64,000 nt of DNA from Heliopora coerulea. Lineage: Eukaryota; Cnidaria; Anthozoa; Scleralcyonacea; Helioporidae. Location of the stretch: the NCBI GenBank assembly GCA_030142905.1, contig JASJOG010000101.1:714501-778500 (forward strand), read 5' to 3'. A program made the position numbers and the translations under genes. Positions within the stretch are counted from its first letter, which is position 1, and each line of letters opens with the position of its first letter. This document shows positions 1 through 11,900 of this stretch, piece by piece. The notes below the pieces were generated by a model that worked only from the letters and a program-made list of their open reading frames with translations, was not told the origin of the DNA and made no database searches.

Positions 1-1335
1 TGGCTAGTGATCTGAACTATTTTCTCGAAACGGTTCAGGGAGCTCATTGAGATTAACAAACCCAGTGCCACAACCAACCAGGGAGGTATTGCCCGTTGAA
101 TGCCGCTTTCGTCGTAAGTTTATTTGAAATACTGCTCGTCATCAGTCATTAGAATTTCACTGTTTTTACTGTAAGACTTTGACTGTATTTGCGGACACTA
201 GAAGAAGCCGTTTGAGTAGTTCGCTCAGCTTATAATTGCCTGATGAAGTTCTGAAACGACAAAACGACAGCTCGTTATTGAAATAAATCATGCTAGGCTT
301 GATAGATATTAATCCTTTCTTGCCAAGACGACTCTTGACGTTTAAGATCGTTTGAAGTTATCCAGAGCAAATTGATGGAAGGTTGATTTGGCCAGGAATG
401 AGATAATTCAGATAGACTATAACAATTTCCCGTCAATACGTCCCCCCATCCCGAGTAAAACAATCTACAGTTGACCAGAGTAAAATGAGTTGTCATCTAT
501 TCTGGTAAACCAGATTACTCGAGTTGACCTTTACCATTAATCATTTCTTTGCCGGAGTAAAAATGCTTGATGCACTTACTAATTCCCTTCTATTAAAAGA
601 GATGTTTGAACATCTAAACCTCAAAATTGTCTTCCACGTGGTTGAAAAGGGTAACAATCAATAGAATCTGGAATAGGCTTTGTGTTGTTTTTATCGACAC
701 TTGTTCCATTGGCTCTTTACCATGTGAGCCAGTGTAAGGTAACTTGACACAGTGAAGAATACACAAGTAAACAGCTTCACAGGACCAAAGAATAGCTTTT
801 AACTTTATGTATGCTTTCGCAGGTTATGTCATAAATGGAGAACGACTTTTTAAAAGAAGACAATTGCTTCCTATATCTTTTTCGTAAACCGAGTAAACTG
901 TTTTCAGATATGATATTTTTTCAATTCAATCTATATTTATGTGTGAAAGAACTCCGAAGTGCCGGAATATAGAATGGTTGAACGGTCATTAAGTGCGGTA
1001 CATGATTTCCTGTTTATGTTTTAGAAAGGCCACTACACTAGGTCCAATTCTGGGGACCCGATTTCTCACCGTTTTTAAGGAGGTACTGCTAACGTATTTA
1101 AAACGGCTTTTAGTTCTTTTGTGCAATGTTACCAGTAATAACGTGTCCTGTATTGGAAGTTTCAAGGCAACAGAGAGGCCAAGGACCCTTGCTCTTGCGT
1201 GGCCGCTACGTAGAATGAGGACGGCAAATTGGATAGCATGAACTTGGAATTAATTTAAAACTAAAACAACTAAAATAAACTTCATGTGGCATACTTCATA
1301 TCATGGGCATGTCGTGAGTATATTTAAAAACATAC
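1..1335 (-). other. Copy A intron 1 (partial), paralogous to copy B intron 1
   Basis: No exon is visible here. The stretch aligns by eye with part of copy B intron 1 (from about 30098 to 32065). Examples are the shared block around 'agtgatctgaactatt' (7 and 30101) and the block around 'gaactccg' plus 'gccggaata' (950-970 and 31437-31456). It therefore belongs to the segment duplicated between copies A and B. Confidence 0.6.
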
Positions 1336-1418
1336 CTTGAAGATGGTGCGAATCCAACTTCTGTAGGTGATTTCGGTTTGTCACCAGAATTGAGAAGCGG
1401 TGTTTTCTCACCGTCCAT
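1336..1418 (-). CDS. ABCB1: ABCB1-like transporter copy A, first coding exon only (partial)
   Basis: This is the first coding exon of a third ABCB1-like gene, running off the left edge. On the minus strand an ATG at 1418 opens a 27-codon frame beginning [18 protein letters not shown] and ending in VGFAPSS. It stops 2 nt into a codon at a GT donor (GTATG, 1335-1331). Length (83 nt), phase and sequence match exon 1 of copy B (24 of 27 residues identical by eye) and less closely exon 1 of copy C. The peptide is the cytosolic N-terminus, so identity as a transporter is inferred from the paralogues. It carries the acidic dileucine-type motif EKTPLL. Positions 1-1335 would be its intron 1; exon 2 and the rest should lie left of the window. 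Confidence 0.8.
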
Positions 1419-4400
1419 TGCTGTACGCCGTTGAAGCTAACGTAGATTCAGATACCTATAAGAGCATTGAAAAAAATGAATATATTCATGAAGTTGTCAA
1501 AAGTGGGTAATGCAGCATGTCTAATAACCAATGGACCCTTTGAACAACGTAAGCAAATTGCCTAGATGTCCGTCCATTTTAGTTCTTTCTATCGTCGTTG
1601 GCAAAAGCCTCGTTTACACTAACGACATAAGCGTAAGGACAAGATCAATACAAAAGCAAAGCAGGCCGTCTCTTCTGGGACTTGCAAAGATAAAACAACA
1701 AGAATTTCTTTTTGTTTTGTTTTTTGTTCGGCTCTCGGTTTTTGCTTGAACTATGATCTTATGCTTATGACGATCCTTTTGTCGCAGGTTTGACTTCATT
1801 CCTTTGTTTCGCCTTTTGTTTTAACTTTATGCTTATGTTTATATTCAAGTGTGAACCAAGCTTCAGTTTCTTTTGTTTTTTGGAGGTTGATAACTACCTT
1901 ATCAATCTCATTAAGATATTCATGTACTTTTTATTGATGTTTCACCATTTCTTTATGTTCATCCGGCAAGTTAAGTACCTTTTTTGAAACTTCACCGGCG
2001 ATGATTTAAGTCTGTTGTATACTTTGACCTGGATGTTTAAAAGATGTATGAAACTTCGGGCTTCTTCCTCAGGTTGATATGTTGCTTAAACACCTCGGTC
2101 AATGATAGTATATAACCATTACTTATTATATCAATCAAAATGCTTTCAGGTATATCGGAATATCACTAAATTACAAAGAATCAAAACATCACTTGATTTG
2201 AAGTGGATAATTTACATGCGTAAGGAAATGGGTCTATAGTTAGGAGTTAAGACCGGAGTAACCGACGGACGGCGTTTTAACGGTGGAATGGAAGATTACG
2301 TGACTAAAGCAAACAGCCAGTTGCCCTTATTATGTCAGCTGAATACAACTACCAGAATGCTTCGCGGTTTTTTCATTTTCATGCAAACATTGAATTCCCA
2401 AAGGGAATGGAAAGACGATTGTTCCGATTAACATTACAAACAGGATTTCGAAACCCATTCTGGTAGTTTATTCAGGAGACGAATAAAGGGAATCGGATAT
2501 TGAACTATTTGAATTACTGTTAGTAGCAGCCAGTCAATCCTAAACTAATGTGAACTGTGAAAACAATTATTTCGTAATGAAAGATGCTTTAAATTTTGAT
2601 CCAGAGTAGACATGAAACTGAACTTTAGCTGCCGTGGGAAAATAAAAGTTAAGTGTTCTATGAAAACCATAGAAATTCCAGATCTCCATAAATTCGCTGA
2701 CCAGTCCTGCTAATGTTGTTTTACCTAGTACCATGCGTTCTTACCAAGTTCACTTTTGTTAATACATTAGTCATCATGGGTCTGAAATGGAAAGTTTGCA
2801 TTTGTCATGCGTCAATTTGAGGAGGGAAAAACAATACAGCTATACACGTCAGTTCCAATTTAACGCTGACATGTACCCTGATTGTTTTTCTTCTTTACCG
2901 CTTTCCATGAGTCAAATCCTTATGTTCCTTTCTTCTTTGACTCATCCACGGAATAAAAATAGTTAAAATATCGTCCTGGTCTTTGCCATTCATTCCTTTC
3001 TTCCAAATCTCGTTTAACGATGGAGCACGGGATTTCGCCTCAAGGTCTGCTTAAGATGTTCAATTTTTAGTGCATTTAATTCAGTACACACAAGCAAAGT
3101 TTACTGAGCCACGAGGGTGAAATTTTTGATTGACAAAAACCGACACGCAAGCTACTCAACGACCAACAGTGTACCGAAGATCAACACTGAAAATCTTTTT
3201 TATTAGTAACATATTTTTTTGCATGCACAATCCCAATATCGAGCCACTATAGGTCGGTCGTGTCGTTTTTGGGCGTTCAAATTAAAGAATATTGCAACCG
3301 TTGGCTTTAAACCTGGCTTTTGTTATGTGTCATCAACACAAGCACACTTACTAATGCCAGGACAGTACGTTCTTTGTGGTAAGTTAAGCCTCTTGCACCT
3401 GTCAAGCACAAAGAGTTCAGGTGATCATGAGATGCCAGCAGCACTTATGTCGTTATGTTTATGTAAACGTCGCTGGTAAAAGGTACACATCACGTATGAG
3501 CTCAGCTCATAATATCTCTCCAAGCATAACCCACTCTAGGATGTAGGTTTTGTAGCTCAATTGATAGAACTCACCTGAACGTTGGACGAACCTTCAGCAA
3601 ACAAGAGGGGTTTGATCCAAAGCTTGATCTGTACCATTGAAAGAAACTAAGAGGCATAGGTCATCCATAAGGGAAGGAATGGAATGGTTCAGTGAAAGGT
3701 TTTTCTAGGTAGGTCTAGAGAGATGGATTTCAAGGAAATTTTGAAATTTTAAACCGTTCGTCCACGCCGTTGTTGTATATCAAAAACTTAGAGCAAAAGA
3801 ACTAATGAAAGAGCAAAGACTAAAAACAAATAAGAACAAAGAGGAAGAAAATAAAAAGTCATGGATGAAAGGGTTAAAGTCTTTCGAGCAACAACAAAAA
3901 CAACTACAATAACAGAGATAACGAGCGAAATATCCAATCAAAATTACCAAATTAATAACGTGAACTCATCTTTACCTCAGATGAAATTCAATCACCTTTA
4001 ACAAAATGACCGTCGGCCCCGTCTTCCAGCATTTGTTTATTATTATTATCAAAGCAACATATGATATGACTATCCTGCATATAGACGCTCCTCGATGTGG
4101 TTATTCAATTCTTTGCCAACAGTCACGGTAGTTATCGACCTTTGAAAAATTATTCCAGCATCGTCGCGCATACGTGAACATTGTAACAATGAAAGAGTTA
4201 TCACGCCGGGAAAGAGTGGAGATGGTTAAAATGCGTGAATTTTGATCTTTAAAAAATATAATATAAAACTATAAAAAATATAATATAAAACTTACTACGA
4301 AAAGAAGCATCTTGGTACCCAAAATCTGAACAAAAGCAAACCTTCGCAATTTTGTCTGGTGTTTGTACTCATATTTTGGGTATCAAGATACTTCTTTTCG

Positions 4401-5246
4401 GAGTTTGTTTTATATTATATTTGATCTTTGTCCTCACTTTGCTTCTTTTGTGCCTTGTAATTTGTTCTTTTGTTTTAGGTATCCCATTAGATATCCTTCC
4501 CTGTTGTGTACACCAGAGACTGAAGGTCGAGGGTCTACACAGCCTCTTAACTAATCCATAATACTATAAACAACGAACGTTATTTAGTTCGTATACCAAC
4601 CAGATTTTTCTATTCACGCCAAGGACAAGTTCTGGTGTGAAGCGGCGCTTGTGATGTTGTAGCCTTGTTTACTGAGTGAGTAAGAGGAAACTTATTTTAT
4701 AAAATATTACAAGAAGCAATATAAGTTAAAACAATAAACTTCTGGAATTCGTATTTAACATTAACTAACCAACTGCAAAAATACCACAATACCTCGTAAT
4801 CCACACACATCGCCAACCCAATCTTCATTCCTTTGACACCTATTTAGTTTCACTCGTGGTTCAAAGCTCCCCTCTTTTTCATTTCAATTCATTAGAGTGA
4901 AGTTGAGGTTAACGATTTCTATAGAGTGCACCTGCGGCATTGGGGGATGTTTCCGACTTTTGAAAACTTTTTTTTGGAAACATATGGTCTTTCAAAAAAT
5001 TAACAGCAATTGCGTAATTATTGTCTATCTAATTCAACTAGCATGTAAACTTAGAAAAAGAATTTGTCTGTCAACATCAATCTTATCTATCTAAATCCTA
5101 AACTGTTTCTTACAAAAACGTTTTACCCAGACTGTCAAATATGTATATGAAGAATAATTGTAAATTATGGAAAAGGGCGTCATCTATGATTATCCCGAGG
5201 AACTTCATTCCAAATTGAGTTTGACTTTCGTGAAACTTGACGGGGT
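1419..5246. other. Intergenic region between copy A 5' end and copy B 3' end
   Basis: This holds the promoter and upstream DNA of copy A and the 3' flank of copy B. Blocks at about 1440-1530, 2590-2680 and 2990-3430 have counterparts upstream of copy B (32165-32250, 32500-32580, 33000-33350), so the upstream DNA was duplicated with exon 1. A degenerate tRNA-like (SINE) segment lies near 3548-3615 and an inverted repeat at about 4245-4425. I see no credible protein-coding gene; the short ORFs lack family resemblance. Confidence 0.6.
4245..4425. repeat. Foldback (inverted-repeat) element
   Basis: The left arm, containing 'gaaaagaagcatcttggtac', is mirrored by a right arm containing 'gtatcaagatacttctttt', and both arms are followed outward by AT-rich 'aatataatataaaac'. 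A related unit with the same arms lies at about 31138-31312 in intron 1 of copy B. Family unknown; no ORF inside. Confidence 0.6.
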
Positions 5247-5924
5247 TTAGGCCTCGTCGTGTGACAAGGATTGTGCTTTGTGCAAGGCGTGGTAGATACC
5301 TTTCGTTGCTAACAATTGTTGGTGTGTACCACGCTCTACCACTCGTCCATTCTTGATAACAACGATAGCATCTGCATGTTGAATGGTAGAAAGACGATGG
5401 GCTATCACTAAGGTAGTTCGACCAATGCTGGCTTTATCCAAAGCTTGTTGCACCACCTGGATTGATAAGTTATGTTGTTTATGAATTCTGAAAACGGCCA
5501 GATTAGCTACGAGACCAGTAACACAACGTAGTACAGCGCAGCAGAACGCAGAGAGCATATTACAGATGTTACGATAGACTTATAGTGTATAGCGCGTAAT
5601 ATAACCAATCGTATGTTGGAAAAATTATGATACCTTTTCACTTTCAGTATCCAAGGCCGAGGTTGCTTCATCCAGTAATAATATTTTTGGATCTCGAATC
5701 AAAGCTCGGGCAATAGCAATCCTTTGTTTCTGTCCACCAGATATAAGAGTTCCTTTGTCACCAACGACAGTGTTATAACCCTGATATGAAAAGGAGCGAA
5801 ATTTCGTAGAACTTTCAATGAATTTTCCTGGAGCAACATCTATCGTACATGACAGCAGACAATGTAAAGTACAAACCCTACATGATGTACATGCAGTTTA
5901 AGAAGCCTTTAGACAGTATTACAG

Positions 5925-5973
<49 letters not shown>

Positions 5974-8900
5974 CATACGGTATATATATATATATACGCT
6001 CCCACATTTCGATGTTGTTGAGCACTAAGGATAACCAGAAGCGTTAAGCAATGCCCACCGCTCGAGTAGCGGTTTGAGCACTCTGTTCCCTTATCAATCA
6101 AAGTTGGTTCCGAGCTGCACTGATGAGCTGTAGTACAGCGAAACGTACGTCTGCAGATCGAACATCTATATATATTTAGTAGAAACTTAGTGGAGTACTA
6201 TTGTAAATGCTGCATTCTGATTGGTTACGCTACTCGCTATCTATTCGTCGATAGATAACGATGTAGCGAAAATGGCTTCCACCTCTCGTTTTTGTGAAGT
6301 TTCTGAAGACGAAATAGAATGCTTACTTGAAAGTGCAATACCAGAGAAGACAAAAAATGTTCTTTGCAAAGTGTGTTTCTACTAAAACAATTAGACTATT
6401 CGCTCTCGATTTCTATGAGGTGATAATTGACGAGGGCGAAGCCTTCGTCAGCTATCACCTCAGAAATCTCTAGCTCATAATCTAATTGTTAAATATTGTT
6501 AATATATATGCAGAGAGTTTTTGATGCTAAATAAATTGGAAAACGCTTGTTTGTTTCATTTCAAGTTGAAAAAAGAAAACACTCGGGAGCCTAAGTCACT
6601 CATCCTAGGAAGTCATTACAAATCCACATTTTGTGACAAATTGATGTAAAAAGCTTGAAAAGATTTGAAAATATGGGAACGGGCAGTAAAGAACATCTGA
6701 AAGTTTCTTATTTTGAACACTCATTCTGGGATAAAACTTTGAAGAACAGTAATACAAGTAGTAATTTAAATCCATCGTAATTTTTAAAGTAATTTCTAAG
6801 TAAAGTAACAGTTTTACCTCTGGCAGGGACGATATAAACTGATGAATGTTCGCTGCTCTCGCTGCTTCTTCGATTTCCTTATCACTGACTTCTCTTGTAG
6901 TGTCACCATAAGCAATGTTGTCTCTCACAGACAAATCAAACAACACTGGTTCTTGGGAGACAATGCCAATTTGACGTCGCAACCATTTTAAGTTAAGTTC
7001 TTTTACATCGTTTCCGTCAATCATCTGAAAAGTTAGAAAAAAAAAGTAAAAAGAAACAAAAACCAAAAATAGAAAATGTGGCAGATACCTTTGCTGGCCA
7101 CGAGCCTGACATGTAGATACATTTGAACTTACGCCTTTATGTTAGCCTGAGAATTGGTCAATTTAAGAAAATAGAAAAATACAAGTAAAAGCAGTCATAG
7201 AAATTTTGCTAGGAGAGACAGCTGGCTCCCTCACCTCAGGCTACTAAACAAATTCTAGCCTTAGATCTTACCACACTTCCACTGTTGACATCATAGAACC
7301 GTTCCACCAGAGACACTGAAGTACTCTTTCCACAACCACTGGTTCCCACCAAGGCCACAGTTTGGCCTGGTTTCGCATTAATACTGAGATTGCGCAAAAC
7401 TTTGAAATTACGTCGAGTGGGATATCTAAAGCGAACGTTGCTGAGGCGAACCTCTCCGTTACATTGACCCTAAAGGAAACCAAGGAAATACCATGTTAAT
7501 ACGACAGACGATTAGCGTGAATCCAGAATTACTAATAATTGTGAGTCTGCGTTGTTCGGTCAGTTGTCACCGGGATGAATAAGCCGTAGTGAGGAGTAGC
7601 CCCAGGTTAGTTATCCTTAGAGGTTAATGACAAACCCTGGGACGAATGATTCTCTACGTAAATTGACACTTTGCCAAATTGAAGCACTACTCCTTGCCAT
7701 GTCCAAACCTAACCCTAGCTTTAACACTATCCCAACCTTATCTCTAACTCTATTCCTGACCTTATTTGTAACCCTAATCCTAAGCCTGATCCAACCTTAT
7801 CTCTAACTCTAATCCTGACCTTATTTGTAACCCTAATCCTAAGCCTGATCCAACCTTATCTCTAACTCTAATCCTGACCTTATTTGTAACCCTAATCCTA
7901 AGCCTGATCCTAATCCTAACCCTAACTCCGGTCCTGACTCCAGTTCTAACCGTAATTAGGGTGGAAGCACGACGGGAATTTTCTACGTAATTTACTTTCT
8001 TTCAAACCTTAGGTCCCATATTGGTGGAGCTCTTGAGCCCATCGAAAAGTGCAAATGCACTTGTCTCACCCCTCCCTACTGGTTCACTGGCGGCTCTAGA
8101 GGGGGGACGCACCAGGCCATGCTCCTACTCATCAAAGTGGGCTCCGTAAACCAGTGCATTACTGATAGACCATGGATTCTGTTATGGCAATTGATTATTA
8201 TAAATTCTTGGCTGTCCAGTTTTGAGCTGTGTAGGATTTAGGATTAGAGTTAGGATTAGAGGTAGGATTAGAACGTTAGAATTCCTTGCAATCAGTCACG
8301 TCAGTTACCAACCCTTAAACGTTTTATCCAGTGTAACACTGTGTACGCAGTAACCAATTTCTTTATCAAAACAGTTTTTATTTTCTTTATAAAATAAACA
8401 AAGAATTAAGCAATAATAATTGTGATTAACAAACCTTATTGTTAATATCAAATGATAAGTTCTCCTTAATATGTCGTGAACCAATCAGAGCTCGCCCTTA
8501 ACGCCAAGAACTCGTGCTGTTGGTGTCATAACCGTGTTTGCATAGCCTGATATAAACACGGTAACGGACCAATCAAGGCGTGCGTAACAGGAAGCTCATT
8601 TTACAATATACAAGAGTAATGTCCTTTTACCTGTCTTATGCCATCGTCTGAATAACTGTCGATGACGGGAACTTTATCCAAGAGATAAAAGACGCGGTGG
8701 GCAGCCTGTTTGGCCTTTGTATAGTCCGGTGTCATGGAAGCAACTTGACCAAGGATAATGGCGCACACAATGATTGTAAATATTGCGCTGTTTTTGAAAA
8801 GGGAACAAAAGAGAGCAAACGTTACTTCGATCAAGGCGAAGCATTTCATCGAAATCTAAACAATAATTCCATTAAAGGAGATGGTTTTTAGCCTTTTACT

Positions 8901-11900
8901 CGATAGGTTTCCTGCACGTCTCCCGTTTATGAGTGAAATTATCTGGCGTTAGTCAGAGGTTGTAAAATCGCAGCTTCACCGAATAAAGGATATGATAGTT
9001 TGACAGTTCAGTAATCATTTACAATGCAAAAATCATTCAATATAACGAAATAAGAAACTATGCATGACATCTGAGACCATCAAACTATAGCGCTAGGGGA
9101 AAACTGAACAGCAATTTATATAACTGCTATGCCAGGTCTAAAAGCTGTTTACACGAGCATATACTAGTATGGTTTGTCCATTTGCTGGCCAGATATTTCC
9201 CCTTGATCTTGAAAAATTGTCTGGCATTAACCAGAGTAAAATCGTCTCACGTTAGCCGGAGATAAGCTGTCTCTCGTTAGGCCGGGTAGAATAATAAAAG
9301 ACTCATCCTACCGGAAAAGATTTAACGTTTGAAGAAATGATATGTGGAACAAGTTAATACAATAGATAATCAAAAAATTTTCAAGAACCATTAAACCAGG
9401 ATGCTAAAGATGGTCGCAGAACTGGGAAAAAGGAGACAGAGTGAAATTTTGGTCCTAATTGTTTAAATAGTGTTGGATTAATTTTCAGTGCGTGTGAGGA
9501 CTTTGCGTCTTTGCCTAACATATTACATATCGTGGTCAAATGTGTCCTTACGTCATCATTTCTTTTATAGTGACGTCATCCTCTGTTACCAAATATCCAC
9601 CATAACGGAATCCGGCAGCAAAACTCAAATTTACAATACCCATGAAAGAACCAGTAGCAAGTCCTGCGAAATGGCATACCTTTTTGGCTTTCCTAAATAA
9701 TACGTAAACATACAATTCTTGTAGACACATTCATGTAGTTATACCAATGTATTTGTACATGTATGTATATTTGAATACACGTATATATGCGCGTATGTAC
9801 ATATGTACATATTAAAACATGTACCTATTTGTTTATTCGTATATATGTCCATATATACCTATGTACAGATGTGCAGATCCACATATAGATATATTGATGT
9901 ACGTCTATACTTGTACACTTTTATACACGTATACACAAATACAAGTATACATATATAAACTCATGAAAAAAGAAAAAAATCATGTGATAAAAAATGTGAT
10001 AAAACCACTAGTGGCTGTATTACACTGCTTTTCATGAACTTTTCATGTTATTTCTCGACTAACATCGTTGGAATCTTCACCATTCTTGAAGAACGCGAAT
10101 GTTTACATGTATACTCAATACAACATGGCCACTTATGTTGCATGTAAACATTACATATACATATTTATACATATGCATATACATATGCATATACATAAAT
10201 ATATTATGTATATGTATATATATAAACATATACATTCCAATTCATAAACATTTATATATATATATATATATATATGTTTATGAATTGGAACCAATCTTCA
10301 CAATAATTCTTTAAAAAAGTTGTGAATGAAAACAGCAGAAACTTGTATGATACCTGTGGGGTTCATTCATTGCTTCGCGATATCTCTCAAAGAAATCGTC
10401 TTCTCGGCCCAAGGACGCGACTGTTTGGATATTGGATAAAGTCTCTTCAACAGCCTGTGACAACGAACAATATCACAAGGTTCTTAGCATTCTGACGCCA
10501 CATTTTGGTCTCTACAGAATGCCTTCAAATGATTAAAATAATAAATTCGTGTCACAGGTTGTAGATATTTTAATAATTAAAATAATAAATTCGTGTCAAA
10601 AGTTGTAGATATTTCCCATGTGAAAAAAGCTCACGTGCTTTCTCGCCATTGAATAAAGTATTTCAAAGTCTTTGGGCACGGTAAGGGAGCAACGCTTGAT
10701 TCATAACTGAGCAAGCAACGCCAATCGAACAAGAACATGTTTTGTCTTTGTATCCCCCACACCACCCGAGGCGACGAGTTAAGGAGTAACCAATCAGACC
10801 AGAGAGAGTAGAATAAGTAGCCAATAGACGTTTTCACAGCAAAGACCTGGTTCCAAAGCTTGAAGTGAAGGAACGAAGAAATGAAGTTCAATTTTATTTC
10901 ACTTTGGTGTCATAGAAAGGTATTCACTATGTAAGAAAGTTCTTGGAAAACATCGGCTTTTGTTCATACGTGTTGATATTTTGTGATGCAGCTTGTTTAT
11001 TACTTCCCAAATTGATGCGATGTAACCACCATTTTTGTCTTACTTTTCGTCACAAACGAAGCAGATTTCCAGTGGAATTTTTCTGTATGATTCAAGTGCT
11101 TAAGTTTTCATCGAATAAATTGCATTGTTAACAAAAACTTAGCTAATTTTTTTTACAAATTTCAATAAATGTATTTTCCGTTAACTTAACAAAATTGAGG
11201 GTCTGTACGACAAAGCCGAACGCTCTTTTTTGTTTGCGAGCTGGCTTTTAACGTTGATTTATTTGTTTTTATCTTTGACTTTTTGTGCTTTTGTGTATCT
11301 GTTTCTGTGTATCTGTATTTTCTAGTTTTCTGTTAGCAGTACTCGACGAAAATATTTCACCTCGTCATAAACAGTTTCAGGTTGTTAAACCGTTGTAAAA
11401 CCTTTCTCGATCTGGTTTGTTTCTCTTCAGATCAACTCAAAACTTTTCGAACCAAAACGTACCGGTTTGTACAGAGAACTTATTACACACCTTGGCAGCC
11501 AATCTGAGCTCGTCATTTTAGGCACACGTCTGATGACGAGCTTAGCCAGATAATAATGATTCATATAACAACGTTTCATACATAGAATTATGGACCATGT
11601 CGTTTCGAATGTGAATCAGGGATATTATTTGAGGAAATGCTCTTATTTCACAAGTTTTTCAAATGCGAACAGTTATAAAAAATATTTCTGAGAATTAGAG
11701 GGAAACGTCCATAATTCTTCCCTATAGTTTTTTTACTACGATGTAACTCACTTGTCCAGCCTCGGACGCACTACCATCTTTGTCCCCCCCGCCTCCACCT
11801 CCGCCCAGGAACGTATTAAAGACCATTCCGGCACCGATGAGGAGGGGGATGAAAGCAATCATGACCAATGTGAGTTGCCAGGAGGCATCAAAGCCAACAA

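Larger units (their letters stand above)
5247..7469 (-). other. Copy B, nucleotide-binding domain 2 and C-terminus (exons 24-27, residues 1017-1269)
   Basis: Walker A is GTSGCGKST (1058-1066, exon 24). The Q-loop is [11 protein letters not shown] (exon 25). Exon 26 carries signature ISGGQKQR (S1165) and Walker B ILLLDE (E1189). H1220 lies in AHRLST in exon 27. The C-terminus reads [10 protein letters not shown] then TAA. Both ATP sites are consensus, as in ABCB1 and unlike the degenerate site of many asymmetric ABC proteins. Confidence 0.9.

Noticed and set aside
7680..7935. Telomere or chromosome end
   Set aside because: TAACCC units are degenerate, organised in a 59-bp period, and lie inside an intron of an intact gene.
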